This document shows, piece by piece, positions 6,475 through 15,085 of a DNA stretch of 34,490 nt. A program made the translations under genes and the position numbers. Positions within the stretch are counted from its first letter, which is position 1; the number at the start of each line of letters is the position of its first letter. Origin of the DNA: Caldisericota bacterium. Lineage in GTDB: Bacteria; Caldisericota; Caldisericia; Caldisericales; Caldisericaceae. A model generated the notes under the pieces. It was not told the origin of the DNA. It made no database searches and was given only the letters and a program-made list of their open reading frames with translations. The stretch covers positions 1-34,490 of the forward strand of contig JAYELD010000093.1 of the NCBI GenBank assembly GCA_034717215.1, in the 5' to 3' direction.

Positions 6475-6805
6475 TGTTTACTTTAGTTCCGGCAATATTT
6501 TTCACAATAACTTTGTACATTTTGACAGGGGCATTAATTTCAATTTTTGCAATATCTTCCATTATTACGGGGATGAGTCTTTTGGGAATAGGCTTGTCGG
6601 TACGCACAGGAAGCATGTTAAATTCTGCACCTTCTATTCTCACAGTCGTTGTAAGTACACGCAGAGGTTCCTCCAGTTCCTGAACAACAAATTCTTTTCC
6701 TCGCGCACACTTATTCCCTTTCAGTGAAATTATTTTGCCTTTTTCTTCTTCGGCATCAATCTCACAACCCATAGGGCATATAACGCAAGTAAAGTGCTTT
6801 ATCAT
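6452..6805 (-). CDS. DUF1667 protein, partner of FAD oxidoreductase
   Basis: 117 aa, close to the usual length of the DUF1667 family, found next to GlpA/HcnB-like flavoproteins in Thermotoga and Clostridia. Cysteines at the N-terminus (CVICPMGC) and GNKCARGKEF near 33 form a Cys-rich cluster that could hold a metal or Fe-S centre; this resembles the N-terminus of molybdopterin oxidoreductases. ATGA overlap with the preceding FAD oxidoreductase shows co-translation. It is the last gene of the operon beginning at 14943, and its stop lies inside the end of the convergent secreted-protein gene. Likely an electron-transfer or assembly subunit of the neighbouring enzyme; biochemical role not established. 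Confidence 0.85.
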   Translation of the reverse strand: MIKHFTCVICPMGCEIDAEEEKGKIISLKGNKCARGKEFVVQELEEPLRVLTTTVRIEGAEFNMLPVRTDKPIPKRLIPVIMEDIAKIEINAPVKMYKVIVKNIAGTKVNIIATRSM

Positions 6806-8043
6806 TCCTTCACCTCTTTTATGGAAACGGTAATGTCGTCTTTTACTGATAAAAGTTTATCTTTTAATATCTTAATTCTTATCATCTCATTTGGACGGGC
6901 ATAAAATCTCCTCATCTTCATATTCAACGGTTGTATTTCAATATCAACGGTTTTTTCTATCCATTTTTTTGAACGAAAAAATATAACAAGATCATCCCTA
7001 TACGAATACATCTGAGGAAAAAGTATCCCTACATTTTTGCCGGGAAGTATATTAATAAATTTTTTGTTTTCCCATTTTTCTTTTGCAAACTCTGCAGCAT
7101 TTTTGCCTGCAATTACCCCTGTTTCAGCAACATAATCGACAAGGTCAAACACAACAGATACATTGCCGGAAGAAAAAATGCCAAGAACTGATGTTTCCAT
7201 TGTTTCTGTCATAACAGGCCCTTTTGTGTTAGAGGAAATTTCAATATTGGCTTCTTTTGAAAGCTCATTTTCAGGGATAAGCCCCACTGATAAAAGCAGT
7301 GTATCGCATTTAACAAATTCTTCTGTTCCCTTTATCGGTTGCATCTTGCCATCTACCTTTGCAACAATAACACCGGTAACCCTATCCTTTCCTTTTATCT
7401 CCATCACGGTATGGGAAAGGTAAAGCGGAATATCAAAATCATTCAGGCATTGTACGATATTTCTTTTAAGGCCACCCGGGTGATTCATAATTTCATATAC
7501 GCCTTTTACTTTTGCACCTTCCAGTGTAAGTCGCCTTGCCATAATAAGTCCAATATCTCCCGAACCAAGAATAACTACTTCCTTTCCTGGCAAATATCCA
7601 TCAATATTAATAAATCGCTGCGCCACACCAGCAGTATATATGCCTGCAGGACGGGTGCCAGGTATAACAAGATTGCCTCTGGCACGCTCGCGGCATCCCA
7701 TTGCAAGAACAATACTTTTTGAGTCGATGTTAAACACTCCGTGCTTAGAATTTACAGCCGTGATTGTGCGATCTTTTGAAAGGTGGATTGCCATAGTGTC
7801 AAGCATATAATCAACACCCTCTTTATTTATATCATCTATTAGCCGCTCTGCATACTCCGGCCCTGTAAGGTCTTTTTTAAATAGTTCAAGACCAAAACCA
7901 TTATGGATACATTGTTTTAATATTCCCCCCAACTCATCTTCTCTCTCAAGTATCAACACTCTTTTTGCACCGTTTCTTTTTGCAAAAAGAGCAGAAACAA
8001 GTCCTCCGGGGCCTCCTCCAATTACTGTTACATCAGCTTTCAA
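6802..8043 (-). CDS. FAD/NAD-dependent oxidoreductase (HcnB/GlpB-like)
   Basis: 413 aa two-dinucleotide-binding flavoprotein: FAD site GGGPGG at 9-14, ERE at the end of the second strand, and an NAD(P) site GSGDIG near 160 followed by a GNVS segment near 310. This is the family of the second subunit of opine/proline-type oxidases and of the oxidoreductase paired with G3P dehydrogenase and DUF1667 in Thermotoga-like operons. Starts with TTG at 8043, with GAGGAGG seven bases upstream. That site lies within the end of the truncated alcohol dehydrogenase, so the two are fused back to back. Probably passes electrons between the GlpA-like subunit and NAD or another carrier (inference). Confidence 0.85.
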   Translation of the reverse strand: MKADVTVIGGGPGGLVSALFAKRNGAKRVLILEREDELGGILKQCIHNGFGLELFKKDLTGPEYAERLIDDINKEGVDYMLDTMAIHLSKDRTITAVNSKHGVFNIDSKSIVLAMGCRERARGNLVIPGTRPAGIYTAGVAQRFINIDGYLPGKEVVILGSGDIGLIMARRLTLEGAKVKGVYEIMNHPGGLKRNIVQCLNDFDIPLYLSHTVMEIKGKDRVTGVIVAKVDGKMQPIKGTEEFVKCDTLLLSVGLIPENELSKEANIEISSNTKGPVMTETMETSVLGIFSSGNVSVVFDLVDYVAETGVIAGKNAAEFAKEKWENKKFINILPGKNVGILFPQMYSYRDDLVIFFRSKKWIEKTVDIEIQPLNMKMRRFYARPNEMIRIKILKDKLLSVKDDITVSIKEVKE

Positions 8044-8354
8044 TGCACTTCCTCCTCAATCGCAATAAATCCATCGCAGCTATTTTTCTCATATAGGTCT
8101 GCAATTTTATTTACAACACCCACTGAAGAATCCTGTGGAACTTCATTAAAAATACCTCCAACTTCAACACCGTTTTCCTTCAACCCATTTACAACATACT
8201 CCACAAGCCCTAATTTCTCAATTACTTCATCCGTCACAATAAGTGGCTTTTTTACGCTCATATCTTCCAATTCTACACTAAAATCAGAAGCTACTCCCTC
8301 ACCAAAGATAATTTTAGTTGGTACATAAAACTGAAAAAATTCTGATAAACCCAT
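8040..8354 (-). pseudogene. Truncated iron-containing alcohol dehydrogenase (N-terminal quarter only)
   Basis: 104 aa from ATG at 8354, which has AAAGGAGG five bases upstream; the longer in-frame start at 8375 lacks a site. FYVPTKIIFGEG and KPLIVTD are typical of the group III iron-dependent alcohol dehydrogenase N-terminus, and NEVPQDSSV...CDGFIAI leads to where the family has the NAD-binding GGGS motif. Here the protein instead reads EEEVH and stops: the codons GAG GAG GAA are the ribosome binding site of the next gene. About 280 residues, with all metal ligands, are missing compared with a normal length near 385. A deletion joining the gene directly to the next RBS explains this best. The fragment cannot be a dehydrogenase; its RBS and stop-start overlap keep the operon intact. 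Confidence 0.8.
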
Positions 8355-8355
8355 A

Positions 8356-9912
8356 TCATCCTCCTTTCTTTTCATACCACTTTGTAATATCGTATATTTT
8401 GTGATACAATCCCTTTAATGATGGATAAACATTTTTATACACTTCATTAAACAATCTATTGTATATTTCTACATTCTTTGGAATAGGAATGAATTTCTCT
8501 TCAGGTCTAACCATATTTGCTACCGCTGTTTCAAAACTTTCATATATACCCAGAGCAATAGATGCATCTATTGCAGCACCAAGAGCAGAAAGGTGTGGTG
8601 TATGTATTCTCATTGTGGGAAGATTAAACACATCAGCAGTAATTTGCATAATCTCATCACTTTCGGATCCTCCTCCTCCAACACGCAATTCTTCAACTTT
8701 TGTACCTGAATATTTTTGCATAATTTCCATAAGCCGTTTTACCTCATAAGCAATCCCTTCGATGATAGCCCTGTAGACATGTACTCTCGTATGGTTGCCA
8801 GAAAATCCTATAATTGCACCTTTTGAGTGCGGATCGAATGCAAATGGTGACCAATAGGGTTGCAGAATTAATCCATCTGAACCAGGAGGAATTTCACTCA
8901 TTTCTTTATCAAGTAAATTCTCAGGCGAAATGCCCATTTTTTCTGTCTGTTCTTCTTCATGTTTTGCAAATTCTTTTCTAAACCAGGATACCATCCAGTA
9001 CCCTCTCCCTACAAATCCTTCAAGAGCCCATTTGTCAGGCACAGCACTACCCCATGTAAAAAAATCCATCCTGGGATGTGTCACATATTTTTTACTAAAC
9101 ATCTCAATCACTGCTGCTGTGCCATAACTTACCTCTGCAATATCACAACCTATACCACCTGCCCCAAGCAGCTCTGATTGCTTGTCCCCCGCACCAATAA
9201 TGATAGGAAGCCCTTCCTTCACTCCAAAATCTTTTGCCCCTGTTTTTGATACGTGTCCTGCAATATCTGTAGGAGAGACAAGATCTGGAAGTTTTTTCCT
9301 TTCTACTCCAAATACTTTATAAACAAGCGGATTTTTGTGCCAGGCAAGCTGCTTTAAATCAATTGGAAAAAGTCCTACAATCATTGAAGAACAATCTTTA
9401 AATTCCCCTGTAAGAGCATAGAATATGTGCGATGAAACGGTAAGAAACTTATAAGTTTTTCTATAATTTTCTGGCTCGTGCTTGCGAAGCCAGTTGAACT
9501 TTGATCGTCTTTGGTATTTTTTAAGTGTCTCCTCCATACCTCCTATCTTTATAAATAATCTTCCTATTCCACCCGGAAGGGACAAACCATCCGTCTTTCT
9601 TTCATCAAGCCAGGTAATCGCAGGACGAATTACTTTACCATTTCTATCCACAGGGATAATAGTGCTTCTATGAGTTGTGATAGAAATAGCAACAAAATCA
9701 TCTTCTAACACACCAGAATCTTTTACTGCTTTTTTTGTCACTTTTTTTACGATTGATAAATATTGTTCGGCGTCTTGCTCGGCAAAATCAGGCTGTACAG
9801 AAAAATATGGCGTTACGGAGTGCATTCCTTTAGATATTTCATTTCCCTTTTCATCAAATACAAATGCCTTGATATTTTGAGTCCCTCCGTCAACCACAAT
9901 AAAATATTTCAT
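8356..9912 (-). CDS. FGGY-family carbohydrate kinase
   Basis: 518 aa from ATG at 9912 (GGGGGAG upstream, ATGA overlap with the GlpA-like gene); longer in-frame starts run into that gene. ASKHA fold sugar/polyol kinase: N-terminal phosphate loop VVDGGTQNIKAFVFD, TTHRSTIIPVD and ITWLDER in domain I, GAGDKQSELLGAG mid-protein, and the FGGY signature region GGGGSESDEIMQITADVFNLP near 435-455. It phosphorylates a sugar or polyol with ATP in the cytoplasm. Placement between GlpA-like and dehydrogenase genes suggests a glycerol-like or short polyol substrate, but the wording is nearer xylulokinase-type FGGY proteins than classical glycerol kinase, so glpK is not assigned. Confidence 0.88.
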   Translation of the reverse strand: MKYFIVVDGGTQNIKAFVFDEKGNEISKGMHSVTPYFSVQPDFAEQDAEQYLSIVKKVTKKAVKDSGVLEDDFVAISITTHRSTIIPVDRNGKVIRPAITWLDERKTDGLSLPGGIGRLFIKIGGMEETLKKYQRRSKFNWLRKHEPENYRKTYKFLTVSSHIFYALTGEFKDCSSMIVGLFPIDLKQLAWHKNPLVYKVFGVERKKLPDLVSPTDIAGHVSKTGAKDFGVKEGLPIIIGAGDKQSELLGAGGIGCDIAEVSYGTAAVIEMFSKKYVTHPRMDFFTWGSAVPDKWALEGFVGRGYWMVSWFRKEFAKHEEEQTEKMGISPENLLDKEMSEIPPGSDGLILQPYWSPFAFDPHSKGAIIGFSGNHTRVHVYRAIIEGIAYEVKRLMEIMQKYSGTKVEELRVGGGGSESDEIMQITADVFNLPTMRIHTPHLSALGAAIDASIALGIYESFETAVANMVRPEEKFIPIPKNVEIYNRLFNEVYKNVYPSLKGLYHKIYDITKWYEKKGG

Positions 9913-11633
9913 TTCTCCCCCTTTTTTGTTTTTCCATCCAGAATAAATGATTTTTCTCCGTTTTTTGTAATACGTTCCTTCTTTAATTTTTTTTCTTGCT
10001 CTATTATATCCATCACCCTTGGCAAACAAAAGCCACCCTGACATCTTCCCATACCTGCCCGCGTCCTTCTTTTTATCGCATCAACACTTTCTACCGGAAT
10101 ACTATTATGCAATACATTAACAATTTCTTTTTCACTTACATGCTCGCACCTGCAAATAATATGGCCATGCAAAGAATCCTCTTTTACGCGTTTGATAATC
10201 TCGCTTTCGTCCGTTTCGGAAAATGGTTTAAATCTTTTCCTTACAGGATTAAACTCATTTTTTACATCAGGATTCAATTCATCCCTCACAATTTCATACA
10301 CCCTCTCGGCTATAGCAGGCGCAGAGGCGAGACCCGGAGATTGTATACCAGCTACATGAATCAAACCTTTTATTTTTTGTGATGGCTCGATAATAAAATC
10401 TTCCTTAAACGTCGCAGCCCTCGCTCCTGCAAAATATGTAATAATTTTATCCTTGCTTGCCTTAGGATATTCTGGTTTAAGACGCGAAAGAATAGGCACA
10501 AATTTTTCAAAAAGTCCGTTTATGTCTCCCAAAGTTGTTGCAGTATCCTCCCTATCTTCTACTTCGCAGGCAGTAGGACCAAGTTGGAGATTACCGTCAA
10601 TTGTAGGAATAAAACCACCACCTTTTGAGCGCGGGTTTCTATTTTTTCTCATGCTAAAGCTACCCAGTACCGTCTTCATGGGTTGGTAAGTTTTATCAAA
10701 AATAATCGTTGCTCCCATTCTGGGATGGATTGTAAAAAACCTATCTCCTGCAAATTCAGCAATCTTATCAGCGTATAAACCAGCAGCATTAATTAAGCAA
10801 TGCGTTTTGATGGTACCCTGCGTCGTTTCCACTGCTTTAACAAAGCTATTCTCAGTACATACCCCGATAACAGAAGTTTCAAGGAATAATTTTACCCCAT
10901 TACTTATAGCATTTTCCATATAAGCAATAGTCAATTCAAATGGGGATATAATACCTGTATTCCATACAAGCAGGCCCTTTTTTATATGCTGTGCAAGTCC
11001 GGGCTCTACTTTATCTAATTCTTCCCTATTTAAAATCTTTGACGGAGGGTCCCTATGCCACTTGACTAAACTATGAAGTGCAAAAAGCATTAACTCTTCC
11101 TTTAAATTCTCGCCAACGATAAGTGTGCCTATCCTCTTAAACGGAATGTCAAGTTCGACTGCAACTTTATCGAACATTGCATTGCCCTTATAATTCATCT
11201 CCCACCTTAACGTGCCGCGCTTTGTTAAAAATGCAGGATGAATCATACCATTGTTATGTGCGGTTTGGTCAACACCAATATCGCTGTGCCTCTCCAGTAC
11301 GGCTATACTCAAATTAAATTTGGATAATTCTCGTGCAATTGCTGCACCTATCACTCCTGCTCCAACAATTACTACATCAAACTCTATTCCATTAAGTTTG
11401 TCTGAAACTTTTTCAGAAAATATAATTTTCTTTTCCAGTGGGTAATGTAAATTCGAAACAACTCCTCTAAATTGATTAAAAGAAGCAGCAATAAACCCAG
11501 CTTTAAGTGATTTATCGTATGAAGAAACATTGCCATTTAGATAAACAGCATTATCAATAATTCTTACTTCTACTTTTTCTTTATTCTCTTTGAAAATTCT
11601 GTAGTTGATTTCTTTAGAAAGTTTATTATTCAA
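9909..11633 (-). CDS. GlpA-like FAD-dependent dehydrogenase with N-terminal BON-like domain
   Basis: 574 aa from the TTG at 11633, six bases after AGGAG; an ATG at 11639 abuts that site directly and is less likely. Residue numbers here count from the ATG. Residues 21-66 (VRIIDNAVYLNGNVSSYDKS...FRGVVSNLHY) look like a BON domain. The DAO fold follows with FAD site GAGVIG at 93-98, then NAAG and GATIIF segments and AGIQSPGLASAPA. The C-terminus has a BFD-type [2Fe-2S] site: C496, C498, C533 and C538 (CRC...CQGGFC). This matches anaerobic glycerol-3-phosphate dehydrogenase subunit A and relatives apart from the N-terminal extension. It likely oxidises a phosphorylated or hydroxy substrate and passes electrons through the GlpC-like partner. 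Substrate not certain. Confidence 0.85.
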   Translation of the reverse strand: MNNKLSKEINYRIFKENKEKVEVRIIDNAVYLNGNVSSYDKSLKAGFIAASFNQFRGVVSNLHYPLEKKIIFSEKVSDKLNGIEFDVVIVGAGVIGAAIARELSKFNLSIAVLERHSDIGVDQTAHNNGMIHPAFLTKRGTLRWEMNYKGNAMFDKVAVELDIPFKRIGTLIVGENLKEELMLFALHSLVKWHRDPPSKILNREELDKVEPGLAQHIKKGLLVWNTGIISPFELTIAYMENAISNGVKLFLETSVIGVCTENSFVKAVETTQGTIKTHCLINAAGLYADKIAEFAGDRFFTIHPRMGATIIFDKTYQPMKTVLGSFSMRKNRNPRSKGGGFIPTIDGNLQLGPTACEVEDREDTATTLGDINGLFEKFVPILSRLKPEYPKASKDKIITYFAGARAATFKEDFIIEPSQKIKGLIHVAGIQSPGLASAPAIAERVYEIVRDELNPDVKNEFNPVRKRFKPFSETDESEIIKRVKEDSLHGHIICRCEHVSEKEIVNVLHNSIPVESVDAIKRRTRAGMGRCQGGFCLPRVMDIIEQEKKLKKERITKNGEKSFILDGKTKKGEK

Positions 11634-12684
11634 GTGCATCTCCTATAATTTCTACGATATCCTTCATTTGAAGAGACTTTAATACATCTTTACAGGTAGG
11701 ACAAGCAGAAACATACTCTGGTGCTTTTGTTGCTTTAAGCTCATTTTCTCTCATACTGCTTATTGCATCACGCGTATTTCCATCGCCGACTTTTGTTTTT
11801 CCACCACAACAATGTGCATCCTTTTCAGTATAAGCTGGTTCAAGTAAAGAGTATCCGATATTTTTTAAAATTGCTCTCGGCGTTTCTAATATATCAAGGT
11901 CTTTTGCAAGAATACATGGATCATGATATGTAATGGATTTATTTTCAACTTTTTTAAGCGATAGCTTGCCGTCATCAATAAGCTCTTTGGTAAACGTTAA
12001 AACATGCACAATGTCAACACCTATATCTACTCCAACTTCTGCATAATGTTTTTTCATTATTTTAATACATGTCGGACAGTTTGTTATGATCCGTTTAACT
12101 CCTTTTTCTTTAATGAGTTTTTCCATTTGCTCTGCTTTTTCCTTAAATCCATCCATATCTCCCGCAAAAAAGAGTGGCGCACCGCAACAAATATCGCCAC
12201 CACCAAACTCCTTTACATCTACGTGCGCTTGATTTAGAATTTTCTCAGTTGCAGAAAGAATATTCTTATCCTTAAAAGTATTACAGGAGACAAAAAACCC
12301 TATCTCTCCTTCCCCCTTATCGATCGTTTCCCTTTCACCGCTTGGATTGCCAAACCTGTTAAAATTCTCAAGCACCTCCCCTACAAGAGAAGGCACGAAA
12401 CCTTTTTCAAATGCAATGTTACGCTCATTTGCAATGAAATCTCTTATGTCAAAGTCGACATATTGGCAATTTACAACACAACTTCCACAAAGAGCACACT
12501 GGAATATAGTATCAAAAAATCCATCTTTGTCCTCAAGTAAATCTTTCTTGCTGTAAAGTATAAGGCGCGCCTTTTTCTGTGGAGTAAATGCTTCATTACC
12601 TGTTGCAAGGTAAACAGGGCAACTAAATTTGCACATATTTGGACACATTGAACACTCTATTAATCTATTTAACTGCTTCTTCAT
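11626..12684 (-). CDS. GlpC-like Fe-S protein with two CCG domains
   Basis: 352 aa from ATG at 12684 (GGAGGG five bases upstream); the start at 12699 lacks a site. Two N-terminal ferredoxin-type clusters: CSMCPNMCKFSC at 11-22 and CALCGSCVVNC near 63-73. Two CCG (heterodisulfide-reductase-like) domains follow, seen as ICCGAP...NCPTC and HCCGGKT...ACPTC. This architecture is that of GlpC, the membrane-linking electron-transfer subunit of anaerobic G3P dehydrogenase, and of GlcF/LldE. It overlaps the upstream oxidase gene by 20 nt and the downstream GlpA-like gene by a few nt, so the three proteins are very likely one complex. Electron acceptor (quinone or other) unknown. Confidence 0.88.
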   Translation of the reverse strand: MKKQLNRLIECSMCPNMCKFSCPVYLATGNEAFTPQKKARLILYSKKDLLEDKDGFFDTIFQCALCGSCVVNCQYVDFDIRDFIANERNIAFEKGFVPSLVGEVLENFNRFGNPSGERETIDKGEGEIGFFVSCNTFKDKNILSATEKILNQAHVDVKEFGGGDICCGAPLFFAGDMDGFKEKAEQMEKLIKEKGVKRIITNCPTCIKIMKKHYAEVGVDIGVDIVHVLTFTKELIDDGKLSLKKVENKSITYHDPCILAKDLDILETPRAILKNIGYSLLEPAYTEKDAHCCGGKTKVGDGNTRDAISSMRENELKATKAPEYVSACPTCKDVLKSLQMKDIVEIIGDALE

Positions 12685-14242
12685 CTTTTCCCTCCACAAG
12701 TTTTCCAGGATTAAAAATATGATTTTTATCTACTGCATTTATCACATCTTTCATTAATTTTTCGCCTGCAATTCCAAGCTCCTTTTGCATAAATGGCTTC
12801 CGCAAAAAGCCTATTCCGTGATGATGGCTTATAGAGCCATTATGGCGTAGAGTCGTTTCCATCGCGGCTGTCCACGTATCCTCATAATATTTTAACTGGT
12901 CTTTTGGAAACCCTGCAAATGTAATATACAAACAAGCTGATTCAGGATAAAAGTGCGAATAATGTCCAGAAACGGACACTGCTCCTTTTACGTTTGACAT
13001 AGACACAATGATATCATTATAGAGTGCGGGAGCATCCGTAAATAAAGACACTACTTCAATTGTATCCACAATCCCTCCGTTTCGTAATATTGTGGGGCCC
13101 AGATGCACATCAAACCGTTTACTAAGCCATATGTCAACTGGTTTTGCGCCGATAGAAATACCATTATACTCTTCTGCCTTTTTTTTAATTACTCTATCTT
13201 CCAGGAATACAAAATCCTCATCCCCTTCGGAAATAAAAATTACTGCGACTTTGCCCGCAAGTTTTTCCATTCCCTCAAAACTTATTTTATTCTTTGATTC
13301 ATTTAATATGCTTAAAACTTTTGGAGAAACTTTTCCTTTTAGAATTTTGCTTGCAATACCAAAAGCTTGTCGATATGTGTCGCGCTTAGACACAACGCCA
13401 AAGTAACGTTCAGTTTCGTCCTTATCAAAAATCCTTACCACAGCAGGCTTTGCATCTGTCTGAACAACTTCTCTTACCATATCAAGTGCTGTTTCAACAG
13501 AATCAAATGCAAAACTGTTTTTAACAACTTTCTCTGGTGTTTTATGCACAGAAAGATATACCTCCGTAATAATCCCTATTGTACCTTCAGAACCAAGAAA
13601 AATATGTTTTAGAGAAGGTCCTGTAGATTTTCTTGATACTGGCTTTATGCGAAGAATCTCCCCGTCAGGCAATACTGCTGTAAGTCCCAGCAACATATCT
13701 TCAATCTTTCCGTATTTTGTAGAAAACTGCCCAGCAGCACGCGTTGAGACCCAACCTCCAACAGTAGAACAAGGAATGGATTGTGGAATGTTCCCCAATG
13801 AATAACCCTTATAATTCAATTCTTTCTCTAAATTTGTACCGATGATTCCAGATTCAAATACAGCAACCTGTGAAACTTCGTCAAGAGAAATAAATTTATT
13901 CATCCGCTGCGTGTTTAATATAATACTTCCATTAAACGGAATTGCCGCACCAAGTACACCTGAACCTCCACCAAATGGAGTAATCTGCACGTGATATTTA
14001 TTTGCAAGTCTTACAACTTTTTGAACCTCTTCTGTATTTTTCGGGGAAACCACAGCGGATGGAATGACAGGAATTTCACCAAACTGAGTTTTATAAACAC
14101 CGTAAAGCCAATAATCCACGCTGTATGAGATAAGGTCTCTTTCTTTTTCTGAGACATATTTTTCACCTACAATACGCTTCACTTCTTCAATAAATTCATA
14201 AGGAATGTCTTTACCTTTTGATAAAAAACTCTTTACATTCAA
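12665..14242 (-). CDS. FAD-linked oxidase, AGPS/GlcD family
   Basis: 525 aa. FAD-binding type 4 (PCMH) domain with the pyrophosphate loop PFGGGSGVLGAA at 89-100, STVGGWVSTRAAGQFSTKYG and GSEGTIGIITE; the C-terminal cap contains SHHHGIG at about 472-478 and ends with FNPGK. The His triplet is characteristic of alkyl-dihydroxyacetonephosphate synthases, while GlcD/LldD-type hydroxyacid dehydrogenases share the rest. The start is TTG at 14242, overlapping the GntR stop (TTGA). With GlpC-like and GlpA-like partners it may be a flavin subunit oxidising a 2-hydroxy acid or phosphorylated polyol; true ether-lipid synthesis is possible but no other ether-lipid gene is here. Confidence 0.8.
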   Translation of the reverse strand: MNVKSFLSKGKDIPYEFIEEVKRIVGEKYVSEKERDLISYSVDYWLYGVYKTQFGEIPVIPSAVVSPKNTEEVQKVVRLANKYHVQITPFGGGSGVLGAAIPFNGSIILNTQRMNKFISLDEVSQVAVFESGIIGTNLEKELNYKGYSLGNIPQSIPCSTVGGWVSTRAAGQFSTKYGKIEDMLLGLTAVLPDGEILRIKPVSRKSTGPSLKHIFLGSEGTIGIITEVYLSVHKTPEKVVKNSFAFDSVETALDMVREVVQTDAKPAVVRIFDKDETERYFGVVSKRDTYRQAFGIASKILKGKVSPKVLSILNESKNKISFEGMEKLAGKVAVIFISEGDEDFVFLEDRVIKKKAEEYNGISIGAKPVDIWLSKRFDVHLGPTILRNGGIVDTIEVVSLFTDAPALYNDIIVSMSNVKGAVSVSGHYSHFYPESACLYITFAGFPKDQLKYYEDTWTAAMETTLRHNGSISHHHGIGFLRKPFMQKELGIAGEKLMKDVINAVDKNHIFNPGKLVEGKDEEAVK

Positions 14243-14943
14243 ATCCTCACCTCACTTTTAAATGAATATAAATCAGCCCTTGCACTAAAAATAAGGTAAT
14301 AAATTGGTTTATTGTAGTTAAACCATGTACGGTTAATACTGAGCATTGGTGTTTCTTTTTTTAGCAAAAGAAGCTTCATCTCTTCTTTTGTGGAGATTCT
14401 CGAAGAAATTCCTTGATTAATCCGTGTCACCGGAATCTTACATTTATGCACAATAATCTGGTAATAAGAACCTTTAAAATTATATTTGTTTAAACAATCA
14501 AACAAATCAACTGGAAAATAAGAATCTTCGATTGCAAAAGATTGTTCATCAGTAAAACGTATTCTTCTTGTGTATAGAACCTTTTCTGCTTTCAGTGTTT
14601 CTATCGCTACCTTTGGCGGGTGGTTTAGAATCTTTTTGTTGATAAGTTTGTCTCCTGGTCTTACTCCTCTTGCTTCAAGCTCTACAGTAAAGCTCGCCAT
14701 AGGCTCTATTGGATCCATGGGATATTTCCGTACAACAAATGCTCCCACTCCTTGCTTTTTATGTATATATCCAAGCCGTTCAAGTTCTATCACTGCTCTT
14801 CTTGCCGTTTCTCTACCAACTTTAAATTCATTTCTTAGATTTCGTTCGGAAGGAAGAAGAGTGTCTAAATTGTATTTTCCTTCTTCTATTCTTCTCACAA
14901 GCTCGTTTCGCAACTTAATATAAAGTGGTATTCCATCTTTCAT
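14239..14943 (-). CDS. GntR-family (HutC/UTRA) transcription regulator
   Basis: 234 aa. N-terminal winged helix-turn-helix of about 70 residues (PLYIKLRNELVRRIEEGKY...LPSERNLRNEFKVGRETARRAVIELERLGYI...GVGAFV) followed by a UTRA effector domain from about 85 to 230 (RIRFTDEQSFAIEDSYFP, and the FNYNKPIYYLIFSARADLYSF end). It heads the flavoprotein operon and probably represses it and itself until the pathway's substrate or a phosphorylated intermediate binds the UTRA domain. The perfect palindrome just upstream of its gene is the expected operator. Confidence 0.92.
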   Translation of the reverse strand: MKDGIPLYIKLRNELVRRIEEGKYNLDTLLPSERNLRNEFKVGRETARRAVIELERLGYIHKKQGVGAFVVRKYPMDPIEPMASFTVELEARGVRPGDKLINKKILNHPPKVAIETLKAEKVLYTRRIRFTDEQSFAIEDSYFPVDLFDCLNKYNFKGSYYQIIVHKCKIPVTRINQGISSRISTKEEMKLLLLKKETPMLSINRTWFNYNKPIYYLIFSARADLYSFKSEVRI

Positions 14944-14955
14944 TTTTTTCTCCCC

Positions 14956-14973
14956 TATACGGATATCCGTATA
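14956..14973. promoter_or_regulatory. Operator: perfect 18-bp palindrome
   Basis: TATACGGATATCCGTATA is a perfect inverted repeat located 13 bases before the GntR ATG and starting two bases after the -10 box, so a bound dimer would cover the transcription start. Its size and AT-flanked symmetry match HutC-type GntR operators. No second copy was noticed in the window. Confidence 0.75.
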
Positions 14974-14974
14974 A

Positions 14975-15002
14975 GTTATAATATAAAAAAGGAATATTGC
15001 AA
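14975..15002 (-). promoter_or_regulatory. Promoter of the GntR-flavoprotein operon
   Basis: Minus strand -35 TTGCAA (15002-14997), 16-nt spacer, -10 TATAAC (14980-14975). Predicted start near 14968 lies within the operator palindrome. Confidence 0.6.
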
Positions 15003-15025
15003 ATTGATAATAATTTTGTAGGAAA

Positions 15026-15054
15026 CAAAAAGAGCTGAATGCTTTACATTCAGC
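15026..15054 (-). terminator. Terminator of the importer operon
   Basis: Minus strand GCTGAATG (15054-15047), five-base loop, CATTCAGC (15041-15034), then TCTTTTTG. It lies just after the last permease gene and before the GntR promoter. Confidence 0.85.
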
Positions 15055-15085
15055 CCTAATCTATCTTTAATCTGACTACTATATA

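Noticed and set aside
9913-10044. N-terminal extension of the FGGY kinase
   Set aside because: It reads through the GlpA-like gene, lacks family similarity, and the ATG at 9912 has a strong site.
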